From contig OX465584.1 in assembly GCA_950022655.1 (NCBI GenBank), forward strand, positions 54,020,789 through 54,084,788: a stretch of DNA of 64,000 bases. Reading direction: 5' to 3'. Shown piece after piece: positions 30,105-41,012 of this stretch (position 1 is the first letter of the stretch; each line of letters begins with the position of its first letter). The translations under genes were made by a program, and so were the position numbers. This stretch comes from Alentia gelatinosa (Eukaryota > Annelida > Polychaeta > Phyllodocida > Polynoidae). Below the pieces are notes generated by a model. The model worked only from the letters and a program-made list of their open reading frames with translations. It searched no databases and was not told the origin of the DNA.

Positions 30105-30888
30105 ATGAGTATGTATCTCACCATCCAAGATGCCCTGCGTATATACAAGGCTACCATAATCCCCTATATGGATTATGGTGACATACTGTTTAGATATTCC
30201 TCTGTCCAATGCTTGATAAACTCCAAATTCACCAAAATAAATGTCTAAGAGTGTGCCTGAAACTGGGTCCCCGTATACCGGTAAGGGAGCTGTATGCCAG
30301 GGCGAAACTGTCATTACTCGCTGAACGATAAAATTGCCACCTATGGAATTTCATGTATCGAAGATCAAGAGGGGAGACGCACCAGGTTAAAACAAAAGCA
30401 CACACAAGAGCTAATGAAGTACCATTATTACATACATATAGGCCTAAATGCCAGGCCTATATGTCCTCTGGGCAATACTCGGGCGCCAGTCTGTGAAACG
30501 GGCTGGCAACCGGCAGCTGAAAAACATCCCAAACTATTCTGAATTTAGGTATATTTCAATACAAAGTATGCTAGACACTATCCCGGCCTTTTGAGTTAAC
30601 CCTGGTTCTACCGATCGGCCACAGTCTCTGGATATAGATTGGGTTGAACTGTACTCTCAGCCTAGTTTGGATACGGGATTATTAGTGAGATCATACTGCT
30701 TGATTGTTATATACTTTCATGGTAACTGTATGTGACAATACACTTTGAGGCCAAGTGATAAAAGCAAGCTTGCTTAATAGCTGACACTCTCGGACTCTTT
30801 ATTGATGTCAATCCTGTCAAATGTAACCAAGATTAGGATATGAGCTTGAAAATGAGGACACCAATAAAGACATTTTGTAAAAAAAAAA
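30105..30888 (+). pseudogene. 5'-truncated LINE (RT tail, 3' UTR, A-tail) inside the minisatellite
   Basis: Reads MSMYLTIQDALRIYKATIIP then YMDYGDILF, and after a frameshift near 30,210 KLQIHQNKCLRVCLKLGPRI, ARAKLSLLAER and SGASL-NGLATGS, broken by several stops. These align in order with the RT C-terminus of the 14,746 ORF (YKSMVLPYFDYADVLY, NKCLRTVF, RGAISWNGL), so it belongs to the same LINE group. It ends AATAAAGACATTTTGT plus about 10 A (to 30,888), and minisatellite DNA follows two bases later. The left edge lies between 29,960 and 30,105. Confidence 0.75.
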
Positions 30889-30890
30889 CC

Positions 30891-31264
30891 GCAGCAGCCA
30901 TCAGACAAACAGCAGTCATCAGACAAACAGCAACAGGCCTTAGACAAACAGCAGCAGCCATCAGACAAACAGCAACAGACTTTTGACAAACAACAGTCAT
31001 CAGACAAACAGCAACAGACCTTAGACAAACAGCAGCAGCCATCAGACAAACAGCAACAGACTTTTGACAAACAACAGTCATCAGACAAACAGCAACAGAC
31101 CTTAGACAAACAGCAGCAGCCATCAGACACACAGCAACAGACTTTTGACAAACAACAGCCATCAGACAAACAGCAACCATCAGACAAACAGCAACAGACC
31201 TTAGACAAACAGCAGCAGCCATCAGACAAACAACAGCCATCAGACCAACAGCAGCTGTCATCAA
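30891..31264. repeat. Minisatellite array with 81-bp higher-order repeat (right part)
   Basis: Same basic units as 29,230-29,960. Here an 18+21+21+21 = 81-bp composite repeats exactly: its marker CAGACTTTTGACAAA starts at 30,976, 31,057 and 31,138. The left array lacks this regular higher order. Confidence 0.9.
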
Positions 31265-31285
31265 ACAGCCCAATCGGAATACATT

Positions 31286-31375
31286 TTGATCTTCATTATC
31301 CACCTAATACAATAAAAGTGTCCATAGGAAATACATAGTGTATTTGCATAGGTAGTGTGTTTGGACATGCCCAGA
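31286..31375 (-). mobile_element. Family B module fragment
   Basis: 'Attatccacctaatacaa...gtgtccatagg-aatacatag' matches the start of the inverted copy at 38,582. The hairpin is missing. Confidence 0.6.
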
Positions 31376-32640
31376 GTAGCCGGAAGTTGTCTCAGTTTTC
31401 AAAACTGTTCGGGAATATTTCTGTGACTGTCCTGAGATTGATATATGAAGGCACTGATAAAACATGAAAGGTATAGAAGGATGCCTAACACGATATACTG
31501 CTTACGCCAAGGAGCAAAACACTAATAAGATATAATCAGGATGAAGTGCTTTCCCTTCTATGTATGTCTATATTATTAGTTGAATATATTTTCTTCCTTT
31601 TCCTTAGCACGGTTCATCGTGATGTACAATGGTGTTCCAGTCATCGCTGAGATTTTGTGGATACATATTAATTAGACACTCCATCATGGTTGTTTTACAT
31701 CAGATCATTATTTTAGTCTCATCTGAGAAATAGCACACCATTGGTAGGCTGACATGGCAGCTGCCTAAATTATCGACCAAGTAACTTCTTTTACTTTATT
31801 GAGTCCCCAGTGAGAGACCGCCATTGGTTCTTCGTGGTCATATGATTATTTACTTGCTTCTGATTGGCTGAAAAAGCAGAGAAAGAACTGGCCAACGTTT
31901 CGTAGATGCTAGGTGAATGCAGTATTTGAGGTGACCATTGTACGTGCACCAGCAGAAGAAATCTTGCTTTTGCTCAAATAAATAGAAAATGCACACTGAT
32001 GTGGGTCTCCTAAGTATGAAGATTGCATGTTGAGATACACACAGTAAAAGTATACTTCGATACAATGTTTCTTATATCATGCAATTGTAATAAGACATTC
32101 ACAATCTAAAAATCAAGCTGTCATTGAATATGACCCTCTATGAACAACAACTGCTGTTTTCTTAGTGTTTTCAGTTATTTTGATTCGACAGTGACATGAA
32201 ATTGGCAAAGGCCACACATGATAATATAAGCAATTGTATAATAATACCCATCAGAACCTAATGTTATGCTCATTGATTAACAGATCAGCTATATTGCTAA
32301 AAGTTGTAGGTGGATCATACGATATGTCATCATACGATTCTGAAACACTGTCCCTTTGGCGATGATGCAATACGACAGAACAAGCCTCCAGTTATGTCGT
32401 CCCATATTGTGCCTGAGAATTGGCAAAAAATAACTCATATATCTTACAAATATCAAATCAATGTATCTTATCAACATACTTCTTATAATTAAACCAATTG
32501 TATTATCAATCACTACAACAACTTACAATAATTGTATTTATCATTTTATCTATTAATTTGTCTTATTTTCTATCTATTCAAAGCAGTTCTTTTCTGAGAA
32601 AGATCTTCAACTGCAGTTATGTAATCATAATCACTTCGTT
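31376..32640. other. No gene recognised
   Basis: AT-rich single-copy-looking DNA. Short ORFs on both strands lack recognisable domains. From 32,480 the composition resembles the AT-rich B repeats of Ngaro but without a clear match. Confidence 0.3.
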
Positions 32641-32677
32641 ATCGTTGTACATCAAAGTATTCCGTTTGCACTAATCA

Positions 32678-33067
32678 CACTGCACGAAAACCATCATTTT
32701 ATATATACCGGCGTCTATAAGGAGGTATTTTGCGTCTACAATATCATGTTAATGCCCGTGTGTATACACCTCATCTGTGGGCGTATATATAAGCGTCCAG
32801 TGAACAGGGCTTCACTGAGAGCGCGCGGGGGGTGGGGGGGAGGGCTTCCTACTGAGGACACCTGTACTTCTACCAACACAAAGGGGCGGGAGGGGGTGGG
32901 GGCAGAGGGTATTTTCTCTCATATGCGCCAGGTGTGAAATACAGCCAAGACGCGTCTGTCGTATATAAGGCCTGGGCATATATACATGAAAACAAGTCAA
33001 TATTCAGCCAATACATGCACTTACGTGATGGCGTATATGTGAATAAAATGGTGGTTTTCGTGCAGTG
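32678..33067. repeat. Inverted repeat bracketing a G-rich segment
   Basis: A 24-bp pair (32,678-32,701 and 33,044-33,067; CACTGCACGAAAACCA / TGGTTTTCGTGCAGTG) has one mismatch. Just outside, 'gtacatcaaa-tattccgtt' at 32,647 recurs at 33,080 in direct orientation. A mix of inverted and direct repeats suggests a collapsed or rearranged element. Confidence 0.6.
32826..32909 (+). other. G-quadruplex-prone cluster
   Basis: Two G-rich tracts in 85 bp: 32,826-32,844 (runs of 6 and 7 G plus GGG) and 32,883-32,909 (GGGG, GGG, GGGGG, GGGGG, GGG with one- to four-base spacers). Each meets the four-run G4 rule or nearly so on the plus strand. The antisense and sense ORFs across it are by-products. Confidence 0.7.
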
Positions 33068-33204
33068 TCAGGCATTACAGTACATCAAAAGAATTCCGTT
33101 CATATTATCTATTAAAATAATAACATCGTTATCGGTCTGTTGTTATTCATCACTTACGAAATTCATCTAATAATTCATAATGATAATAGTATAAATTATT
33201 GTAT

Positions 33205-33253
33205 TTAACTCAAAGCTGCCTCGATGACTTTCCTGCCCCTAACTCAGCAGTGA
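33205..33253 (+). repeat. Relic of a Ngaro B-repeat end
   Basis: 'Gctgcctcgatgactttcctg' then CCCCTAACTCAGCAGTG parallels the B2 end ('gtttgcctcgtcatcttctctg' then TCCCTAGCTCAGCAGTG), preceded by similar AT-rich text. It probably marks an old, mostly eroded related element extending leftwards. Confidence 0.5.
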
Positions 33254-33849
33254 TCTTATTAATATACGACCCTACAGGCACCCATCACGCATGGATTAAA
33301 TACATCTCACCGGTCCCTTTGTATTATATCTAACGCAGGCTAATACCTTAACCTCCCTTTTATCTACTTTTACAACAATTAAAGTACGATCCTCTAATGC
33401 ATCCTGCAGCATTGGCCTTACCAGGTTCGAGTGGCTTTTTAATGCCTGTTCGGAGTTTAGAAAGTTAGACTCCTGTTATGTATGCTCATCTGCTAAAGAG
33501 ACGTGTATACTATAATCCCCTCTGAGGACTGGCTTACATACTGGCTTACATATTATCAAAACACTATTATACACATGTACATGAAAAGATGTAAAGAGGC
33601 AATGTAGAGGCGAACAGGGTCCCAGGAGAAATATGGTTTGACAAAACTATTTCTTAAATCATGATGGCATTGTACAAACATAAAAAGAGTGGATAAAAAG
33701 TGTAACTGTCAAAAGTTATGAAGGACTAACAACTCATTAGTTGGGGGAAAAGTGGAAGTGTTAAATCAGCTTCACAGACAATCCAGCCGTTTCTTCTTCA
33801 GCTCTACACCACTGTATAGTGTAAATCCACAGTTGATTAGACTACCCCA
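33254..33849. other. No gene recognised
   Basis: No repeat ends or domains found. 'Actggcttacata' is directly duplicated at about 33,528 and 33,539. Confidence 0.3.
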
Positions 33850-34161
33850 AAAGGCCTGTTTCCATTGGCCGACGAAACGTGTGTAGATTCTTTTAGTTAC
33901 ACAGAAAGTCTGTCGGTGGTGCCACTGATTGTGCGTCAGTATCGAAAAATCGGTGAGGGGAGTAGATTTCACTCAGTGACCAAGATTTCACTCAGTGATG
34001 GGTGGTGCCACATTGCATAATCTAAGCAGAAAAGGTTGTGGGTCATTTCACGAGCTGGGTCGTTTTTATTGACCGATTTTGGGTCAGCAGTGCCAAAAGT
34101 CTGTCGGTGGTTCCTGACTGTAGATCGGTGACTGGAGATCGGCCAATGGAAACGGGCCTTT
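33850..34161. mobile_element. Family M inverted-repeat element (copy 2, uninterrupted)
   Basis: Ends AAGGCCTGTTTCCATTGGCC and GGCCAATGGAAACGGGCCTT are near-perfect inverted repeats. The interior word 'agatttcactcagtga' is doubled. It is the intact reference for the interrupted copy at 43,187-43,764. Confidence 0.85.
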
Positions 34162-34708
34162 AGAAGGAGCACACATGTCTTGCTGATAAAAGAAACCCTG
34201 CAACACATGAGTGTGTCAACCCGAATAACCTAGGACTGTCCTGCAAATGAGTCGATCAGCATCTACCAGTTCAGGAAACGAGGGGTTCACATGAACTCCA
34301 TAAGGACTCAATTTACAGCCAATCACATCAGAAGAACTTGTTGCATCGAGTCACATAATCTGATCTAGATGTATGTGTTAACGTAATTAGAGAAAGGGTA
34401 GCAATCACGTTTCGCAGCAGGGACTAAAAAGGTCTATCGGAGGGAATCGGGAGCTCAGTAGACACCGGGTCTTAGAAAACCACTCTCTGTATGTCTTAAC
34501 GAAAGTAAACACTTCTTGCTAAAAGGATTAACAACAAAAAAACCCGAAACAATAGCAACACCCCGCCTTTCATCAAACCACTGTGACAGTGTCTTCTCAC
34601 TGAAGTCCTGGCCGCCGATTGGTCAATCGCATATAATGTCATCTCACATTCACTCTGCCATAGCCACTTGTACCAGGTGTGAGATCAATCTTTTTATCAT
34701 AGCCCTAA
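34162..34708. other. No gene; family D-like module remnant at 34,640-34,695
   Basis: 'Gtcatctcacattcactctgccatagcc' then 'accaggtgtgagatcaat' resembles the family D module interior (10,267-10,389). Otherwise nothing recognised. Confidence 0.35.
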
Positions 34709-35207
34709 TAACAAACGCTGTAGGATTAACATGGGATTTGTTTATGTCACGGGTGTGAAAAAATGTGGAAACGTGGTAGGATAATATCAAGAGACGTCAC
34801 GAGTTTGAGTCTAATTATGCCACGCATTTTGTTGGCTCCATAATTTCACGAGTCGAAGATGAGTGACATTACGGAGCCAACAAAATGAGTGGCATAAATA
34901 AGCTCAAACTCAAACGAGTGGCGTCTAGATTTTATCCTACCCCGTTTCCATATTTTTTCAGTATCAGAAGGTAGTGACATAAACAACACTTTATGTCACA
35001 CCTGTGAAATAAACAAATCCCATGTTAAGCCTACGGCGTTTTTTATTAGGCGTAGGATAAAATCTAGACGTAAACCGTTTGAGTTTGAGTTTACTGATGT
35101 CACTTATTTTGTTGTCTCCGTTGTCTCCGTGAAATAACGGAGCCAACAAAATGCATGACATTAATAAACTCAGACTGAAACTCATGACGTCTCTTGATAA
35201 TACATGA
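34709..35207. mobile_element. Hairpin-module elements, family C, head-to-head cluster
   Basis: An inverted module (34,709-34,788) runs into a hairpin (34,789-34,935; arms 'agacgtcacgagtttgag...' and complement, centre GTC-GAA-GAT). A module follows, bracketed by TTTTATCCTACCCC and GGCGTAGGATAAAA (to about 35,062), then a second hairpin (35,063-35,200). GGTAGGATAA sits at the base of both hairpin arms. Another copy is at 45,278-45,545. Confidence 0.75.
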
Positions 35208-35827
35208 ACATCCTCGGCCGACCTAGCATTGCACTGTTTGATACAACACACCCATAACTAAATATTCTAAACACGATAACTAAGACTTATACAGTCTATT
35301 TCCATGTAGCTCTGTTGATGCGTTTCCATACAGAGTTGTAAAGATATGGATACTTGTGACAGACTTTAATTGAATGGGGCATCTCCTCCGGGGGAGCATG
35401 CCCATGCATTGGTATTGGCACAAGAAGATGGTGTGTGCAAACAAAGAACACAAGTCAAAACACTCAGTGAGAATGCTTTGCCAAGAACTCAGTATTTATT
35501 TTCATACTCTGACATTCTATGAAACCTGCCTCTATTATATATGACTATTTAGCGTTGTATGCACTTAGCAAATACCAGCATGTTACCCAGGGTTTTGTTG
35601 GCTACAGTATTCTACCCCACAGCTAATTAGAACTTTAATGTTGTTCTCTAAATAAAATGAGAAAAATGTGAAATTATATAAATGTTTTCTCCTCTAAATC
35701 AGCATTCTTCTTTATAAATACCCAACAAATGCCTAGAGACATCTTCAGAACCCACCAGATGAATTCTTCCAGGCATTCTCAGGACTGAAAGGGATAACTT
35801 ATACAAAGAGTGGTAAATGTAGTACTA
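35208..35827. other. No gene recognised
   Basis: No domains, repeat ends or RNA genes recognised. Confidence 0.3.
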
Positions 35828-36050
35828 CGAGAAAACGTTGTCACTGAGCCTGTAGATATTGCCGCTTGAGGTCAATTAGTCACTACGTTTTCTTATCATA
35901 TTATAGAGGAAACATATCAAAGTTTAGGGTCTCAGCTCGTATACCATTGAGTTTTAAGAGCATGGTAATTCACAAGGCGATGCCACGTGAATTATGTGGC
36001 AATTTAACCAAGATGGGATTAAGCTCTGACCGTAAATTTGGGGGTGGGAT
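35828..36050. repeat. Palindrome related to family F, with leader repeat
   Basis: 'Tagggtctcagctcgtataccattgagtttta...' pairs with '...taaccaagatgggattaagctctgacc'. The tip is GGC-GAT-GCC. Arms echo the family F hairpin at 5394-5512. The leader 'gagaaaacgt-gt-actgagcc-gta' at 35,828 recurs at 37,412 and 37,668. Confidence 0.5.
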
Positions 36051-36159
36051 GAATTGAAATATATTCACTAAATTCTTACATCAGTGAGGTATATAACCAA
36101 AGAGAATGCCAACTTACTCAATGCTGATTTGCGTAGTTTTTACCCAAGTCGGAAGATTA

Positions 36160-36270
36160 TTATCGTAAAACTGGATGAGGTTTAATCTTGGCCACCGTAT
36201 TCCATATAAAAATCCGTATGCCAGTCAGCGTGGCATACGGAAACCCAATGTTAAGGCTATGGGATTTTAT
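36160..36270. mobile_element. Family E fragment
   Basis: 'Cgtaaaactggatga' and 'ccgtatgccagtcagcgtgg' with the complementary 'ccacgctgac...' dyad match 44,416-44,700. A 'ggggtaggataatga' end occurs separately at 36,645. Confidence 0.5.
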
Positions 36271-36530
36271 AGGGGACAGAGCCGTTGTTAGTTCACGAAG
36301 CAGTCACTAGGTGGTCGGGGGACAACCGGTATTCTGGCTCTTTGTTCTTACGAAATTCAACTGCCTTTCAATATTTTACCATGGTTCCCTTGACTCTCTA
36401 CACCATTCCCAAAGCAGGATGACATAATGATTAAACCCAAGACATGCTATTTTCCATATGGAACACTTTATATAAATATGTGAGCAAGGCTAAAGTTGTG
36501 ACATTTCCCAATTATCACTCATTTCTTTCA

Positions 36531-36588
36531 CACCTCCTTTAGTGAAGAACACCTACTTTTTCACCTCCTTTAGTGAAGAACACCTACT
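36531..36588 (+). repeat. 27-bp direct repeat, two copies
   Basis: CACCTCCTTTAGTGAAGAAC plus ACCTACT occurs at 36,531-36,557 and 36,562-36,588, separated by 4 bp. Confidence 0.9.
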
Positions 36589-37711
36589 AGGGGGGCATCA
36601 TGGCCGCGCCCATGGATCATAGGCTATATGCCGTATATTAGGGGTAGGATAATGAATAAGAGTTCAGGAAACACCAGGGGAGCGATAAAATGTGTCACTA
36701 CAGAGGGTTATAAACGGGTTGTTTTGGAGTTGTTGTCTTTTTCTGGTTTGTTATAGAGGGGGGTTTACCCGTGTCTAATGATTATCTATGGATTATAAAA
36801 ACTGATAACAGTTGTTGTTCCCTGACTACAGTGGCGCTAACTTACAATTTCATGGCAGATGATCATGATGCTAGCAATCACTCTGTGTTCTATACCTGTG
36901 GCTGAACACTCCATATTTGAATACCGCTGGTAGGGATGTAATGATTAAATGTTTCACATCGAAGGTGGTTGGTTTATCACCAAGTGTGGATGTTCCAGCA
37001 GGGTTATACATTTTTATCTTATTTTATACCTTCAATTGTAGGTATTTGATGAATTACATATGGAAATGTGACGACATCCAAGCTGGGTTCAAAGTGTGCT
37101 GCCATATCTGTTGACATCTTACTAGCGCAGAATACTCTCCAGACACATTTTTTTTACACCTTTTTCTTCAACTCCCATGATCCTTGGCGTGTATTAATTA
37201 GTGGAGTGCTGCAAGTCACTGTCAAGCACCGAAATATTTTTATCGAAAGTGATTTAATTCAGCCAATCAGAACGAGTATTCAAAGTAGGGTGGTACATCA
37301 TTTTTATCACCATACTCTACTGGTATATATTCAATAACAACACCCTAGCAGGCTTGGTATTTGTGTAACGTACTAGCACAGGTACATAGTTAACAATAAA
37401 AACAACATAGTTACTGCGCCAGTAGGCATGGACGTCCAAGGTGTTTTGTACCATGACAAATACATCCCGGCGCTGGAGGTGAAGGCACATATTTATGGTC
37501 CAAAAGGCCTAGAATGGCACCACTATGGACTCCGTCTTGATCACTGCTTTTTCTTATCACTACATACGAGAAAATGCCATTTTATACACTTACTATGTCA
37601 TCGATTCATGCAATTTGTGTCCCTGAACATTACTTATACTGCACCCCTAGCAGCGGATAGTATGAGAAAACGTGGTTACTGAGCCCGTACAGGTGGACGT
37701 TCGAGGTCATT
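36589..37711. other. No confident gene
   Basis: The 84-codon ORF at 37,428-37,682 begins MDVQGVLYHDKYIPALEVKA but ends in repeat leader DNA. I recognise no domain, and both its ends overlap dispersed 'actgagcccgta' repeats, so I do not call it. Confidence 0.3.
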
Positions 37712-37715
37712 TGAT

Positions 37716-38582
37716 AAAAAAATACGGCCCGACGCCGTAGGCGGGAGGGCCGTATTTTTATTACTATACACCTCCAACTCATTTAAAATCTATTTTATCA
37801 ACTTTCCTGGTTCATGATTCAAACCCTCCATTCCCGTACTAAACCACTGCTATTCACTACGGCCCGCTAGCGGAAAAACTCGGCAACTGTTGACGTGTAG
37901 CAACAGATGATGCTGGAACTTCACTTCCAATTAAGGAATGAAATTTTAACACGAGTACGGCATATATATAACCTACATTCGTACCAAATATGATGAAGAT
38001 CGGTTGCTTTAAACCGAAGATATCGGCGTTTGAATACGGCGACTTCGACATTCACTGAGCACCGGGAGGTGGGAGGGTGAAAACCCGGCAACTGCCGACG
38101 TGGAGCGGACTATGAAATGTATGACACAGGACGACCTGGAACTCTGGTAGCCAACGTAATTATGACGTCGACAACGCGGAGCGGCGGAACAGGAGGCGGT
38201 CGGACTTGTTTATATCGATCAATCTCGCAGAGTTAAACCATTTAAAACTGTCTTAGGTGAAAGCTATACGTTATTTACTTCGATATATGGACAATAGACA
38301 CTTCCAGTTCTTACAGGTAAGGCCGAGTATGTCTCTAAAGTTATAAATGGGAGAAAACCGCCATTTTTTTGTTTGTTTTTGACACGGACAATGCTATCGC
38401 GCTATCGCGATATTGTACATTAGTACGACGTAGTGTACGTCACAGCGGGACGTACGTTTTGCAATGCTTAAGCCTATGGGAATCCATACGTCATACTACT
38501 CGGCGAGCCCGAACATTATTTATACGATATGCCTAGCAGCGGTTAGTAACCCATAGACGTTCGCCTATAGGTGTATAGTAAT
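37716..38582. mobile_element. Hairpin-module element with perfect 14-bp brackets
   Basis: The hairpin AAAAATACGGCCC / GGGCCGTATTTTT (37,716-37,759) is capped by CGCC-GTA-GGCG. Immediately beside it a long module is bracketed by ATTACTATACACCT (37,760-37,773) and AGGTGTATAGTAAT (38,569-38,582), a perfect inverted pair. The layout is that of the other hairpin-module families but the module is longer (about 820 bp). It abuts the family B copy at 38,582. Confidence 0.65.
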
Positions 38583-38928
38583 ATGTTTTATTATCCACCT
38601 AATACAAAGTGTCCATAGAAAACACATAGGGAATTTGTATGGACATACCCGGAGCATACAGATATGTTGTATGCTCCGGGTGGCGCATATGGAAAAATAG
38701 TGCGTACAGAAACATAGTGCATAACTAAATTGAACTGATATCGATATGCCACTTGCTCAGAAAAGGTGGATAATAAATACAATATAGACTGGTTTCAGAT
38801 AAAAGCGGTTGTATGCTCCTCGGAGTTGACTCTGCGCAATATCTTCGCATATGCTCGGATATTACTACGCGTCAACTCCTCGGAGCATACGGCCGCTTGT
38901 ATCTGAAACCAGTCGATATTGTGAATAT
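38582..38928 (-). mobile_element. Hairpin-module element, family B (copy 3)
   Basis: The module TTTATTATCCACC ... GGTGGATAATAAA is followed by a full hairpin: GACTGGTTTCAGATAAAAGC then 'ggttgtatgctcctcgg', with the complementary arm ending CTGAAACCAGTC. It also contains an internal 'cccggagcatac...gtatgctccggg' dyad. It is the best-preserved copy and is inverted relative to its neighbour. Confidence 0.8.
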
Positions 38929-39348
38929 ATTGACTGACTTCAGATACCTGCGGTCGAATGCTCAGAGGAGTGACGTGTAGTGATATCCGAGCGCATGCGA
39001 GGATATTGGACAGAATCAACTCAAAGGTGCATTCAACTGCTTTTATCTGAAACCAGTCTATGTTGAATTTATCATCCACATTTTCCATGAAAAGTGGGGT
39101 ACCAATATCAGTTCAATTCAGGTATGCACTATTTTGCAGAACGCGCTATTTTGCCGTATGCTCGCTTTATCGGAACCCGGAGCTTAAAACATATCTGTAT
39201 CATATGTTCCTGGTATGGCGATACACACTCCCAATGTGTTTTCTATGGACACATTGTATTCGGTGGATACATCTGAATGCTCCGGATATGGTGATACACA
39301 CTCCCCATGTGTTTTCTATGGACACATTGTATTTGCTTGATAATAAAC
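38929..39348 (+). mobile_element. Hairpin-module element, family B (copy 4)
   Basis: Begins with its own hairpin ('attgactgacttcagatacc' ... 'tatctgaaaccagtc'), so the two hairpins of copies 3 and 4 sit back to back. The module end 'gtgttttctatggacacatt' is duplicated in tandem (about 39,236 and 39,309). Confidence 0.75.
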
Positions 39349-39864
39349 GATAATAGGGAGTTCGGAAATTAACAGGGATGAGTTTTTGAGACCCTCACCA
39401 GGTAATTCAGGGATTCTCTCACCGAAATCAGTCCCCATCTAGTACTTACAAAAAGGCTCAGGTCCGAGCTAATAGTTTCCTGCCTAACTGCACAAACACC
39501 ATGGGGAGGCAATGGATGCCCTTAACCTATGACCTTTCCAGTCCGAGAGGTGCTTATCTTGCGGGGCTTAGTGGATTCTGAGCGGCTCTCTATGCGAGCG
39601 ACTCATTATCTGCTGATGCTGAGAGTGAGCGCCTCATCAGAAGGGAATAGATACAGCAAGAAAGAAGCTGACACCCCCTGAAGCATACGTCTGAAGGATT
39701 TCCTCTCCTTTCTCCTTCAATCCCCGAGATCCCCGCAGATTTCCTGGTAAAGTGTTGATATAAAAGTCTTACTGCAATCTGAAACCCGCCATATGTGATC
39801 AGGAAAGGCACTTTTAAAACTTTATCCTACTTCTCATATAAATCTCCATATGACGTAGTGGGGT
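39349..39864. other. No gene recognised
   Basis: No domain or repeat end recognised. Confidence 0.3.
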
Positions 39865-40222
39865 TTTATCTCACCCCTGGTAAAAGTTTAGCCATAGGAA
39901 TAACGTTAGGAAAAATACTTAAAGATCACCCCGGTAGAGTGACAATACTACGCCATGGTTTAATACGAGATGATGTCATAGGCGATTGACCAATCAGCAG
40001 CGAAGATTTCAGAGAGAAGACAAGACAAAACAAAAGATCTAAACGTCCGAAACAGTGAAAGGGGTGAGATAAATCCAGAACCGCACTCGAAATGTAAAAT
40101 AAACGTTACTCCACTTGTTTGAAAAGGTCATAATCGTCACTTGGCTTTGCCTCGATGACGATTGTGGGCCATCCAAATTTGTTGAGTATTGTGTATTTAT
40201 ATGATTCTCTATGTAGTTCTAT
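39865..40222 (-). mobile_element. Hairpin-module element, family D (copy 2)
   Basis: TTTATCTCACCCC (39,865-39,877) and GGGGTGAGATAAA (40,061-40,073) bracket the module. The hairpin 40,074-40,222 has the same arms as copy 1 and tip GGC-TTT-GCC. The interior 'gtgacaatactacgccatgg' is shared with 53,517-53,800. Confidence 0.8.
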
Positions 40223-41012
40223 ATCGTATGCCACGGTTATTCTATAAAATATGGAAAAAAACGTATGCTACGCATGACATATGAAGTCTAAAATCATGTG
40301 ACAGGGTAGGATAAAATCTAAACAACACTCATTTCATATAATCTTTTGCTGGTGATTAAATTGTTGGGTGAGGTTCTAGGTATTTGAGCTCTGGGAAAAG
40401 ACATACACAGTGGAGATATATAAGAAGCTCTGGGTATGTGACTGAAAAAAGCCAGGGGTCTGTTGAATGATAATTCTACGATGAGAAAAAAGATCGTACA
40501 AGTCTCGTTGGTACCAAAACGTAGAATACAATATGTCGTCGTCGAATGAGCGTTTGGCGATACGAGAAACTGAAATGTCGTACCGAGTGTGGCATAAGAA
40601 ATTGTTCATTTTGAAAATGACGTCCATTTTTCGTCCCGGAAGACACCCCTAGAGGTGTCGCAGCTGATGTCAAACTCGTTTCTCATGCACTCAATCATAT
40701 TCAAATTAAATATATTTTGAACAGAGGATTTTATACGTATGTGATACAAGTGTGCCAAATTTCACTACTTGTTAAGCATCAAATCGTCAGTGACTGCACC
40801 ACTCGGACTGCTTTTCTCAGAAACACCACAGCATCGCTCGATGTGTATCGGCGTTATATAGAAAATGTACTGAGCCATAAGGCTGATGTCAACGACTAGT
40901 TTTATGCTACCCAGAATGGAAAAGGTCATCGTTCGATATGTCGTATCATCCATCATCACAGACGACAAAATATCATTCAACGGTCCCCTGTACTGGTAAC
41001 CAGTTTCACAAT
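40223..41012. other. No confident gene
   Basis: At 40,300-40,320 a 'gggtaggataaaatctaaac' end of the C/E type is visible. Short ORFs on both strands have no recognisable domain. Confidence 0.3.

Noticed and set aside
29230..31264. Possible CRISPR array
   Set aside because: Units are adjacent with no unique spacers, there are no cas genes, and the context is animal DNA.
30774..31303. Two Cys-rich minus ORFs of about 150 codons
   Set aside because: Read-outs of the right minisatellite array in two frames. The cysteines are regular repeat artefacts, not a toxin or Cys-rich protein.
37428..37682. 84-codon ORF as a small gene
   Set aside because: Both ends lie in dispersed 'actgagcccgta' repeat DNA and no domain is recognisable.
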